In this document: positions 36,508-46,306 of the stretch, piece by piece | Layout of the letters: the number at the start of each line of letters is the position of its first letter | How positions within the stretch are numbered: position 1 is the first letter of the stretch | From: Flavobacterium piscinae | GTDB taxonomy: Bacteria; Bacteroidota; Bacteroidia; Flavobacteriales; Flavobacteriaceae | DNA length: 64,000 nt | NCBI RefSeq assembly: GCF_004122145.1 | Contig: NZ_SBKQ01000009.1 | Coordinates: 62,001-126,000 of the forward strand | Direction of reading: 5' to 3' | Notes under the pieces: model-generated | Told to the model about the DNA's origin: nothing | The model's input: the letters and a program-made list of their open reading frames with translations, nothing else | The model's database searches: none | Program-made: the position numbers and the translations under genes

Positions 36508-37770
36508 ATGGAATCCGTTCAAAACATAAAACAACGATTTGAAATCATCGGAAATGATCCGAAACTCAATCGTGCAATAGAAAAAGCCATTCAGGTGGCT
36601 CCTACTGATATTTCGGTTTTAGTTACCGGTGAAAGTGGCGTGGGAAAAGAAAGTATTCCAAAAATTATTCACTCACTTTCACATAGAAAGCATGGAAAAT
36701 ATATTGCAGTAAACTGTGGAGCCATTCCGGAGGGAACCATTGACAGCGAATTATTTGGTCACGAAAAAGGTTCGTTTACCGGAGCAACCGGAGCTCGTGA
36801 TGGTTATTTTGAAGTAGCCGATGGCGGAACCATATTTTTGGATGAAGTGGGTGAATTACCGTTAACTACCCAAGTTCGTTTACTTCGTGTGTTGGAAAAT
36901 GGTGAATTTATAAAAGTAGGTTCGTCGCAGGTGCAAAAAACCAATGTTCGTATTGTGGCGGCTACCAACGTGAATATGTTTGACGCCATTGAAAAAGGAA
37001 AATTCCGTGAAGACTTATATTATCGTTTAAGCACAGTCGATATTAACTTACCCCCTTTACGCGAACGAAAAGATGACATTCATTTATTGTTCAGAAAATT
37101 CGCATCCGATTTTAGTCAGAAATACAAAATGCCGCCCATCAGATTAGATGATAATGCGGTTGATTTATTGTTAAAATATCGCTGGAGCGGAAATATTCGT
37201 CAGTTGCGTAATATTGCAGAACAAATTTCAGTTTTAGAAACCAATAGAACTATTTCTTACCAAACATTATATGCTTATTTACCGCAAGAAGGCTCTAATC
37301 TTCCGGCGGTTATCAAAGATAAAAAGTCGGAAAGCGATTTTAGTAATGAAAGAGAAATTTTATACAAAGTGCTTTTTGATATGAAAAGTGATTTGAATGA
37401 TTTGAAAAAACTTACTTTAGAATTAATGCAAAATGGCAGTGCCAAAGTACAAGAGGCAAATAAAAATTTAATTCAAAAAATTTACGGTCAGAAAGAAGAT
37501 ACAGAAATTACTTTTGAAGAACCCCGAATGAGTGTAATTCCTCCTCAAAATAATGCACAACAAGAGGAATTTGAAGACGAAGATGACGATCAAAACTATC
37601 TATTTGCCGAAGCGGTGGAAGAAGAAGAAACCTTACGCTTGGATGCCAAAGAAATTGAACTCATTAAAAAAGCTTTAGATCGCAACAAAGGAAAACGCAA
37701 AGCTGCGGCAGATGAATTAGGTATTTCGGAACGCACTTTATATCGAAAAATTAAACAATTTGATTTGTAG
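36508..37770 (+). CDS. Sigma-54-dependent transcriptional activator without receiver domain
   Basis: 420 aa. The AAA+ domain begins almost at once: Walker A GESGVGKE (41-48), the sigma-54-contacting loop as GSFTGA (88-93), and Walker B TIFLDE (108-113). A Fis-like HTH closes the protein (GKRKAAADELGISERTLYRK). There is no N-terminal receiver or GAF domain, so control must come by another route. A long acidic linker (about 340-385) precedes the HTH. The promoter targets are unknown; a sigma-54-like element lies before groES in the same neighbourhood. Confidence 0.92.
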   Translation: MESVQNIKQRFEIIGNDPKLNRAIEKAIQVAPTDISVLVTGESGVGKESIPKIIHSLSHRKHGKYIAVNCGAIPEGTIDSELFGHEKGSFTGATGARDGYFEVADGGTIFLDEVGELPLTTQVRLLRVLENGEFIKVGSSQVQKTNVRIVAATNVNMFDAIEKGKFREDLYYRLSTVDINLPPLRERKDDIHLLFRKFASDFSQKYKMPPIRLDDNAVDLLLKYRWSGNIRQLRNIAEQISVLETNRTISYQTLYAYLPQEGSNLPAVIKDKKSESDFSNEREILYKVLFDMKSDLNDLKKLTLELMQNGSAKVQEANKNLIQKIYGQKEDTEITFEEPRMSVIPPQNNAQQEEFEDEDDDQNYLFAEAVEEEETLRLDAKEIELIKKALDRNKGKRKAAADELGISERTLYRKIKQFDL

Positions 37771-37774
37771 AATT

Positions 37775-38281
37775 ATGAAAAAAAAATTAAAGTACTTTCT
37801 GTTCCTAACAACAATAATAACTGTAAACAGTTGTAAATACTATAACTTTACCGGAACAGGAAAGATTGATGCAGAAACCTTTCAAGTCAATTATTTTCAA
37901 AATAATGCAGAATTAATTGAACCCGGTCTTGAACGTGATTTCACTATTGCACTTCAGGAATTAATTGTCAATCAAACCAATTTGAATTTAACCACAAGCG
38001 GTGCCGACTTAATTTATGAAGGAGAAATAACCGGATTCCGAATTTCACCCATGACTGCAACTGCCGACCAAAGAACGGCTCAAAACAGGGTAACCATGAC
38101 CGTTAATGTGCGTTTTACAAATACTAAAAAAGAAGATGATGATTTTGAAAAATCTTTTTCATTTTTCTATGATTATCCGGCCGAACAGCAATTGATTGGT
38201 CCCACGTTAGCTGCCGCAAAATTGGAGCTTTTTGAAAGAATCACGCAGGATATTTTTAATGCCTCTTTAGCAAAATGGTAG
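37775..38281 (+). CDS. lptE: LptE-like LPS-assembly lipoprotein
   Basis: 168 aa from the ATG at 37775. The lipobox cysteine follows VNS at about residue 20. The body (GKIDAETFQVNYFQNNAELI, then DLIYEGEITGFRISPMTATA) matches the Bacteroidota LptE family. LptE plugs the LptD barrel and helps deliver LPS to the outer surface. It lies 4 bp after the sigma-54 activator, so it is co-transcribed with it. An in-frame TTG-type start at 37760 would overlap the upstream gene and is less likely. Confidence 0.85.
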   Translation: MKKKLKYFLFLTTIITVNSCKYYNFTGTGKIDAETFQVNYFQNNAELIEPGLERDFTIALQELIVNQTNLNLTTSGADLIYEGEITGFRISPMTATADQRTAQNRVTMTVNVRFTNTKKEDDDFEKSFSFFYDYPAEQQLIGPTLAAAKLELFERITQDIFNASLAKW

Positions 38282-38324
38282 ATTAAAAAATTTAGTAAGG
38301 TTACCTTGTTAAATTTTTATAAAT

Positions 38325-39503
38325 TTGTCAGACAACCAACAACACCTAATTGAATTGAACTTATCCGAATATACATTCTTACTCAATAACCCCAACGCGG
38401 TAAATGAAAAGCAAGCCAAGGCTTTGGAAACTGTTGTGGAAAGTTTTCCTTATTTTCAAAGTGCTCGGGCATTGTACCTCAAAGGATTGTATAATCAAGA
38501 CAGCTATAAATACAATTTTGCATTAAAGCAAACGGCTGCTCACACAGCAGACAGAAGTGTTCTATTTGATTTCATTACATCGGATGAATTTACAATCATT
38601 GAAAAAGACATTTATGAGAAAAAGTTAGCTTTACTCATGGATATTGACGTTGTTGATAGTGAGATTCATCATGTAGAAGAACTAGTCTCAGAAAAAACAG
38701 ATGAAATTGATACTCCTGAAATAACTTCAATCTCGGTTAAACCAACGGTTGAATTTGAATCAGCTGAGATTGATTTTGTAAAATTGGAGAACAATTCAAT
38801 TCTTGAAGAAGTTAAGGAAGAAATTACCGTCTCAGAAATTACTCCAACACTAATTGAGGTAGAACCTATTATTGAAGAAGAAAAAATTGAACCCAATCCC
38901 ATAAATTTGGCAGAAAATGAAGTTGAAGAAACAATCATCTCTACTGAAAATTCTGAAGACCTTATTGAAGAAGCTACAACTAAAGAAGTAACATCCATTG
39001 ATGAAAACAGTTTTGAATCTTTAAGTGAAGAAGTAATTCCCGAGATAAAAGAAAAACTGGATATTGGAAAACCAATTACGTTTTCTCAAAATGAAAAACA
39101 CTCCTTTCAAGAGTGGTTACAATTGGCAAGTTTTAAACCTATTGAACGAATTGAAGTGAAAAAAGAAACACTTTCAATTCAAAATTCAGTTCAAAAAGAG
39201 GAAAAAAAACATGAAAACAGCAGTAGTAAACTAAAAAAATTAGAAATAATTGATAAGTTTATCGAAGCGAATCCAAAAATAACACCGGCCAAGGAATTAG
39301 TAGATTTGCCTTCAAAACCAATAGAGACAAGCGATACCACACATTTAATGACTGAAACCTTAGCTCGGGTTTACTTAGAACAGAAAAAATATAGTAAAGC
39401 AATTCAAGCATATGAAATATTAATTTTGAAATATCCGGAAAAAAGTATTTTCTTTGCAGACCGAATTAAAGACATTAAAATTTTACAACAAAATAATCAA
39501 TAG
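38325..39503 (+). CDS. Acidic TPR-like protein, function unknown
   Basis: 392 aa from a TTG at 38325; no in-frame ATG lies upstream before a stop, and the first internal ATG is at about residue 105. Residues 20-90 (ALETVVESFPYFQSARALYLKG) form helical repeats. The middle (about 120-260) is a low-complexity acidic region rich in Glu, Ile, Thr and Ser. The C-terminal 50 residues are a TPR (ARVYLEQKKYSKAIQAYEIL). No TM or signal is seen. It lies directly before secG (1-bp gap), an arrangement I associate with Flavobacteriaceae genomes. Its role is unknown. Confidence 0.8.
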   Translation: MSDNQQHLIELNLSEYTFLLNNPNAVNEKQAKALETVVESFPYFQSARALYLKGLYNQDSYKYNFALKQTAAHTADRSVLFDFITSDEFTIIEKDIYEKKLALLMDIDVVDSEIHHVEELVSEKTDEIDTPEITSISVKPTVEFESAEIDFVKLENNSILEEVKEEITVSEITPTLIEVEPIIEEEKIEPNPINLAENEVEETIISTENSEDLIEEATTKEVTSIDENSFESLSEEVIPEIKEKLDIGKPITFSQNEKHSFQEWLQLASFKPIERIEVKKETLSIQNSVQKEEKKHENSSSKLKKLEIIDKFIEANPKITPAKELVDLPSKPIETSDTTHLMTETLARVYLEQKKYSKAIQAYEILILKYPEKSIFFADRIKDIKILQQNNQ

Positions 39504-39504
39504 C

Positions 39505-39855
39505 ATGGGATTTTCAGTTTTTTTAGTACTTATAACAATTGTTTGTTTTTTACTTATTGTAGTAATCATGGTTCAAAATCCTAAAGGAGGTGGTTTATCC
39601 TCTACTTTTGGAAACTCACAACAAATTGGTGGAGTTCAAAAAACCACTGACTTTTTAGATAAAAGTACTTGGACATTGGGTATTATTTTGATTGCTTTGA
39701 TTATGTTTTCAAGCTTAGCTTTCAATGACAATAATGAAAGTATTAAAATTGATAAAAGTAATGTTCCGGCCAAAACAGAAATTTCTGCTCCAGCTGAAAC
39801 GACAGCTCCAACAGCTAGTCCAACTCCTGCCGAAACTACTCCGGCAGCAGAATAA
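39505..39855 (+). CDS. secG: Protein-export membrane protein SecG
   Basis: 116 aa from the ATG at 39505. There are two TM helices (about 3-24 and 55-75), and the loop NPKGGGLSSTFGNSQQIGG carries the SecG signature. The C-terminal tail is a Pro/Ala/Thr-rich stretch, common in Bacteroidota SecG. SecG is the non-essential third subunit of the SecYEG translocon. A strong terminator follows. Confidence 0.93.
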   Translation: MGFSVFLVLITIVCFLLIVVIMVQNPKGGGLSSTFGNSQQIGGVQKTTDFLDKSTWTLGIILIALIMFSSLAFNDNNESIKIDKSNVPAKTEISAPAETTAPTASPTPAETTPAAE

Positions 39856-39878
39856 TTTATATTATAATCCATTGATAT

Positions 39879-39907
39879 AATCCCGAACTTTTTCGGGATT
39901 TTTTTTT
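39879..39907 (+). terminator. Terminator after secG
   Basis: A 9-bp stem (AATCCCGAA/TTCGGGATT), a 4-nt loop and seven more T. It ends the sigma-54-activator-lptE-TPR-secG unit. Confidence 0.93.
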
Positions 39908-39945
39908 GAAAACAATCATGCTGAAAAAATGTCAGTTTTTACCAA

Positions 39946-39961
39946 TTGGCATAATTTCTGA
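39946..39961 (+). promoter_or_regulatory. Sigma-54-like element upstream of groES
   Basis: TTGGCATAATTTCTGA has TGGC, then 8 bases, then TGA, one base off the -24/-12 consensus TGGC-N8-TGC. A CTGA-N7-TCAG inverted repeat lies just before it at 39921-39935. No TAnnTTTG box is seen before groES. Confidence 0.3.
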
Positions 39962-40004
39962 CTAATCAAAACCGTCAAACTTAATTTAATAAAACAAAAT
40001 AATT

Positions 40005-40280
40005 ATGTCAGTAAACATTAAACCCCTTTCAGACCGCGTTTTAGTAGAACCGGCAGCTGCTGAAACTACAACAGCTTCAGGAATTATTATTCCGGACACT
40101 GCAAAAGAAAAACCACAGAGAGGTACTGTTGTTGCCGTTGGAAACGGAAAAAAAGACCACACCATGACCGTTAAAGTAGGTGACACGGTTTTATATGGAA
40201 AATATGCCGGAACCGAATTAAAATTAGACGGCAAAGATTACCTCATCATGAGAGAAGACGATATTTTAGCTATCGTATAA
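40005..40280 (+). CDS. groES: Co-chaperonin GroES
   Basis: 91 aa, usual length. [20 protein letters not shown] is the standard opening, with the mobile loop at about 17-35, and [20 protein letters not shown] closes the barrel. It caps the GroEL ring. It is 40 bp ahead of groEL in the usual operon. No CIRCE element is visible upstream. Confidence 0.98.
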   Translation: MSVNIKPLSDRVLVEPAAAETTTASGIIIPDTAKEKPQRGTVVAVGNGKKDHTMTVKVGDTVLYGKYAGTELKLDGKDYLIMREDDILAIV

Positions 40281-40308
40281 TGATTAACTGAAAATTAAAA
40301 TTATTTAA

Positions 40309-41952
<1,644 letters not shown>

Positions 41953-42001
41953 TTTAGAATTAAGATTTTAGTATTAAGTATTAAGACTAAAAACAAATAA
42001 T

Positions 42002-42035
42002 AAATCCGTCTTGAAGTAATTCTTGACGGATTTTT
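42002..42035. terminator. Terminator between groEL and the DAB operon
   Basis: AAATCCGTC (42002-42010) pairs with GACGGATTT (42025-42033), followed by T. It lies between convergent genes and can serve both. Confidence 0.82.
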
Positions 42036-42056
42036 GTTTTAAAAAGGTTAAAGAAA

Positions 42057-42815
42057 TTATTTTCGCCAATCAAAATTGGTAATATAACTTAATCGAACAG
42101 TCGGATTATCTTCTTGGAGTGTGTTCGAAAAATTCCAAATGTGCTGCTGAATATAGCACAGCTGTAATTGATGATTTTTATTCAAATTATAGCCTATTCC
42201 ACCAATGATTCGGTTTTGATTTAGAAATGTTTTACCCGCATTAGAACCAATATTCATAAATACTTCATCCCCTAAAATACTGAATAACTTTGTTGTATCC
42301 TCTTTTTTTAGTAAAGGAAAATTCACTAAAACCATATACCTTAATCGATTTCTGTATTCATAGTCAGTGATTTCGAATGCACCGTTTGTTTGTTGAGTTG
42401 CAATACCCACAAATCGAAATTCATCTCGCAATCGATGCGTGAATTTTAACTTCCCCTTTTGGTGCATATAGGTTCCTTGCACCCAAAAATGGTCTTCGGG
42501 AGTATTTATTCTATTCAACGACGGATTTCCATATACATAAGTGGTATAATGTGTGTAACCAATACTACCTATAAAACTTTTGGTAAGTTGATAGTCGATT
42601 GAAGGGCGAACAAAATATTGTTGTTTTTCAGAAAATCCGTTGGCGTAACGCATGGTAGCTTCCAATGTAAATGACAGTTTTTCAGTCAACTTATTTTTCC
42701 CAACATAATGCAACCAGATATTTTCATTATTTGTTTTAATTTGAGCATAACTTGTTGATATAAATAAACCAAAAACAAACAAAATTCTTTTGCAATAAAA
42801 ACTATTATTTTTCAT
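42057..42815 (-). CDS. DUF2490 outer-membrane beta-barrel protein
   Basis: 252 aa with a signal peptide ending at SYA (about residue 24). The body alternates polar and aromatic residues in short strands (WLHYVGKNKL, FTLEATMRYA, YFVRPSIDYQL) typical of a small barrel, and ends in an aromatic-rich strand. This family is uncharacterised. It is the last gene of the DAB/SulP operon, 1 bp after sulP, so it may be the outer-membrane part of an inorganic-anion uptake path; that is inference. A shared terminator lies downstream. Confidence 0.8.
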   Translation of the reverse strand: MKNNSFYCKRILFVFGLFISTSYAQIKTNNENIWLHYVGKNKLTEKLSFTLEATMRYANGFSEKQQYFVRPSIDYQLTKSFIGSIGYTHYTTYVYGNPSLNRINTPEDHFWVQGTYMHQKGKLKFTHRLRDEFRFVGIATQQTNGAFEITDYEYRNRLRYMVLVNFPLLKKEDTTKLFSILGDEVFMNIGSNAGKTFLNQNRIIGGIGYNLNKNHQLQLCYIQQHIWNFSNTLQEDNPTVRLSYITNFDWRK

Positions 42816-42816
42816 A

Positions 42817-44421
42817 CTATGCTGTGATTTTGTTTTTTCTGGAAGACAATGGATGATTGGAAAGTGGTTGGTGATTTTCTAATCCTTTAATAATAACTGA
42901 ACCCCCATTGGCTTCATAATCATGTTTGAAATGTTCCAAATTTTCCATCACAGAATGATCCACTAGTTTTGTCTTTTTAAGGTCAATGGTCACATTAAAT
43001 CCGTATGGAATAGCTTCTAATTTGCTTTTCACTCCTAAAAAATTGGTAAAAATCGCTGCTTTATTTATTTCTACTAGATAATTATTGCCTTCAAAAGAAA
43101 CTAAAGTAGGAGCTTTAAACAACGATGAAACAGGAGTTCCATTGACTAAATGAATAATAATTTTCAAAACCATACCGGCAGCAATTCCTATCAATAAATC
43201 TTCAAACAAAGTAAAGAAAATGGTCACTAAGAAAATAGCCAATTGCTCTTTCCCAATTTTAAACGTATGAATAAATTCTTTCGGATGAGCCAATTTTATA
43301 CCAACCGTAATCAACATTGCAGCTAATGCTGCGTTTGGAATCATTTCTAGTATCGGTGTGGCTAACAACACAAAAAGTAAAATAAAAAAACCATGAAAAA
43401 AGTTGGCCCATCGGGTTTTAGCCCCATTATTTACATTGGATGAAGAACGTGCTACCTCTGAAATCATAGGTAAACCACCTAAAAAAGCAGCAATTGTATT
43501 TCCAATTCCAACAGCTATCAAATCTTTATTCATATTTGATTTTCGTTTAAATGGATCCAATAAATCTATCGCTTTAACTGTTAGCAAAGATTCTAATGTT
43601 CCAACCAAAGCAAACATAATCACATATTTTACAAACAGTCCGGTTTGTGAAATCCCGTCAAAACTGGCATTAATGTTTAAACTATCAACCAAACTACCAA
43701 TTTTTACCAAAGCATAAGGTGGTTCGGTATGAGCAAAATCCATAAATAACTCACAGGGAATAGCAAACAAAAGCACCACCAAAGGAGCCGGAATCATTTT
43801 GATGGTTTTGTTTTTGAGATAAGGCCAACCCATCATAATAGCCAAACTTACTACTCCAATAATAGAAGCTTTTGCATCCAGATTCAAAATAAATTTTGGA
43901 ATATTCATCAATAATTCAATTGGCCCCAAACCTTTGGCTAATGCCGGATTATCATTCAATAAAACCGGAATTTGTTTGGCGATGATAATAATTCCTATGG
44001 CTGCTAACATTCCATGAATGGCTGAAAGTGGAAAGAAATCGGCTAGTTTACCCAATTTCAATATTCCAAATAAAATCTGAATAATTCCGGCCACCACCAT
44101 GGCACCCAAAGCTAATTTCCAACCCAATTGGTTGTCACCTTGACCAAATTCGGCTACAGCACCGGCGACAATTACAATTAAACCTGCGGCAGGGCCTTTG
44201 ATGGTCAAACGAGAACCCATAAAAAAAGACACAATAATCCCACCAATAATAGCCGTAATTAAACCCATTATGGGTGGAAAATCAGAAGCTTTTGCAATAC
44301 CCAAACTTAATGGTAATGCTAATAAAAACACAATAAAACCGGATATTGCATCCGTTTTAAAATTCTCTTTTAAGCCTGCTAATCCATCAGCAGGAACATA
44401 TTTATTTATAGTTGATTTCAT
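42817..44421 (-). CDS. SulP family anion transporter with STAS domain
   Basis: 534 aa. The TM part (about 1-420) opens with KTDAISGFIVFLLALPLSLGIA, the SulP entry helices. GSRLTIKGPAAGLIVIVAG carries the substrate-site region. The C-terminal 85 residues form a STAS domain (VTIDLKKTKLVDHSVMENL, then GGSVIIKGLENHQP). SulP members carry sulfate, bicarbonate or other anions. Placement in one operon with DabA and DabB (14 bp after dabB) argues for bicarbonate, as in BicA-type members; this is inference. Confidence 0.9.
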   Translation of the reverse strand: MKSTINKYVPADGLAGLKENFKTDAISGFIVFLLALPLSLGIAKASDFPPIMGLITAIIGGIIVSFFMGSRLTIKGPAAGLIVIVAGAVAEFGQGDNQLGWKLALGAMVVAGIIQILFGILKLGKLADFFPLSAIHGMLAAIGIIIIAKQIPVLLNDNPALAKGLGPIELLMNIPKFILNLDAKASIIGVVSLAIMMGWPYLKNKTIKMIPAPLVVLLFAIPCELFMDFAHTEPPYALVKIGSLVDSLNINASFDGISQTGLFVKYVIMFALVGTLESLLTVKAIDLLDPFKRKSNMNKDLIAVGIGNTIAAFLGGLPMISEVARSSSNVNNGAKTRWANFFHGFFILLFVLLATPILEMIPNAALAAMLITVGIKLAHPKEFIHTFKIGKEQLAIFLVTIFFTLFEDLLIGIAAGMVLKIIIHLVNGTPVSSLFKAPTLVSFEGNNYLVEINKAAIFTNFLGVKSKLEAIPYGFNVTIDLKKTKLVDHSVMENLEHFKHDYEANGGSVIIKGLENHQPLSNHPLSSRKNKITA

Positions 44422-44435
44422 ATTTATTTTAAAAA

Positions 44436-46304
44436 TTAAGAGGAACGATAAGGTAATTCATGATACGTTTTCACGTGTGGCCCTAAAAATAATCGAGCAT
44501 AGATTCGGATGCCGGCTATACCGGATACTACAAAACTCGATGCCGCAAAAAAGGCCAAAAAAAGTTGTTGGCTATCGATATGACTAAAAATCAAATCTTC
44601 GCCTATAAAGGTTGATGTAATGGGAAATCCGGTGATGCCAAGTGTGGCTACTAAAAAGAAAAAAGCAAATTTTGGATGTTCATACACATGACCCAAATAC
44701 TGATTTATAAGGATTCTCTTTTCCAGCTTACTCAACTGAATAAGAGCTATATACCCAATAATTCCCGCAATTACTACACCTGCCAAATAATAAATAATTT
44801 CGCTCACACTCACTTTATCATTAAACACAATCGCTAATGCAATCCAAAAGTGATTCATCACGATTAAAATCCATGCTAAAAAAGGACTTCTTCGTTCAGA
44901 AAACGATTTAAAAACAAAGACCAATCCAATAAACGCGAATATTTCCGGGAGCACGTTGGCTATTTGACCAGGCAATTCCACTCTAAATTTATAAGTTAAA
45001 AATCCAATCAAATAGAGTGGTATAAAGAAAAAATAAATTCGCTTGATGTTTAAAAAATCCAACGATTTACCTATAATTTTCAAAGGCCTCCACAATACAA
45101 AATTCAAAAATCCTTCTAAATTGAATTCTTTTAAAGCTAAGATATACAAGGTGTATTCTATCTTTTTGGGATACGAATCTTCAATGGCTTTTTCTTTAGG
45201 TTTAAAATGATAAAACTGATCACGAATCAAATAACTAACTACAGAGGGAGAAACTAATAATTGATACGTACGTAAAAAAGCATTTCCGGCAAAGTGAAGT
45301 AAGGCTAATGTTTCAAAACCTAAAGCTATTTCAATAAAAATTATTCCGATTTGTCCAATAGAACTATACGCCACTTGACTTTTTACAGAAGACTGAACTC
45401 TAGCCATTAAAGATGCCATTAAACTGGTAGTCAATCCCATTAAACCAATGGCAATTCGAATTGCGGTTTGATGTTCCCAAAACGGAAACGTTCGCAACAT
45501 CAGAAAAACCCCCAAATGAACGGATAAAGACCCGTAAAAGATTGCACTGGAAGGCGTAGGTCCTTCCATTGCTCTGGGTAACCATGACGAGAATGGAATT
45601 TGAGCTGATTTTGCAGCAGCAGCACATGCCAAGCATAACGCTATAAATATTCCGATAATTGAATGATTTTGTAAATGCTCATTCACCAATTCGTAATTAT
45701 TTAATTTCATAAAAGTGATATTTTCATGAAACAAATGATGACTGGCCCACATGGCTAGTAACAAACCTACATCGCCAATTCGATAAATCGAGAACACTTT
45801 AAACGCATTTTTTACGGGAAGATAACGTTCTCTGTAAAAAGCAATTAATAAAAAGGAAGAAATCCCGATGATTTCCCAACCTATAAATAACGTTTCAAAG
45901 TTTCCGGATAGAATAGCCAAATTATAGCCGAAAAAGAAAAATAAAACGGTATTAAAAAATCGTTTATATCCTTTTTCACGATGTAAATAATAGCGACTAT
46001 AGGTGGTAATCATTGACGTTAGTAATGCTCCGATAAACAAATAAACAGCGGAAACTCTATCAAAATAGAAATCAATAAAAAACTCATAGTGAGCGGTTTT
46101 CAAAACGGAAAGTTCCACCAAATTTAAATCGGGAGCTCCCTCAAACAACCACCAAATACTAAAGGCAGAAATTCCGATTAGCTGTAAAAAAACAGTACCA
46201 AAGGCTATCCTAGAAATGGTTTTTTCTTTGGCTTCGGGTAAAAACAAACTGATGATAAAACCCAAAAACGGAAACAAAATAAAAAATTGCAAAAACTCAT
46301 TCAT
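44436..46304 (-). CDS. dabB: DabB, NuoL/MrpA-like membrane subunit of the DAB carbon pump
   Basis: 622 aa with about 15 TM segments, mostly a proton-antiporter M (NuoL-like) domain. The core helices are visible as CAAAAKSAQIPFSSWLPRAM followed by EGPTPSSAIFYGS, and the N-terminal FIDFYFDRVSAVYLFIGALL. In characterised DAB systems this subunit passes protons (or another cation) to drive DabA. Its start is 2 bp after the dabA stop. Pipelines often label such genes NADH-quinone oxidoreductase subunit L; no other nuo gene is nearby. Confidence 0.92.
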   Translation of the reverse strand: MNEFLQFFILFPFLGFIISLFLPEAKEKTISRIAFGTVFLQLIGISAFSIWWLFEGAPDLNLVELSVLKTAHYEFFIDFYFDRVSAVYLFIGALLTSMITTYSRYYLHREKGYKRFFNTVLFFFFGYNLAILSGNFETLFIGWEIIGISSFLLIAFYRERYLPVKNAFKVFSIYRIGDVGLLLAMWASHHLFHENITFMKLNNYELVNEHLQNHSIIGIFIALCLACAAAAKSAQIPFSSWLPRAMEGPTPSSAIFYGSLSVHLGVFLMLRTFPFWEHQTAIRIAIGLMGLTTSLMASLMARVQSSVKSQVAYSSIGQIGIIFIEIALGFETLALLHFAGNAFLRTYQLLVSPSVVSYLIRDQFYHFKPKEKAIEDSYPKKIEYTLYILALKEFNLEGFLNFVLWRPLKIIGKSLDFLNIKRIYFFFIPLYLIGFLTYKFRVELPGQIANVLPEIFAFIGLVFVFKSFSERRSPFLAWILIVMNHFWIALAIVFNDKVSVSEIIYYLAGVVIAGIIGYIALIQLSKLEKRILINQYLGHVYEHPKFAFFFLVATLGITGFPITSTFIGEDLIFSHIDSQQLFLAFFAASSFVVSGIAGIRIYARLFLGPHVKTYHELPYRSS

Positions 46305-46306
46305 GG

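Noticed and set aside
44436..46304. NADH-quinone oxidoreductase subunit L (nuoL)
   Set aside because: No other nuo gene is present and it is coupled by 2 bp to dabA, so DabB is the better call.
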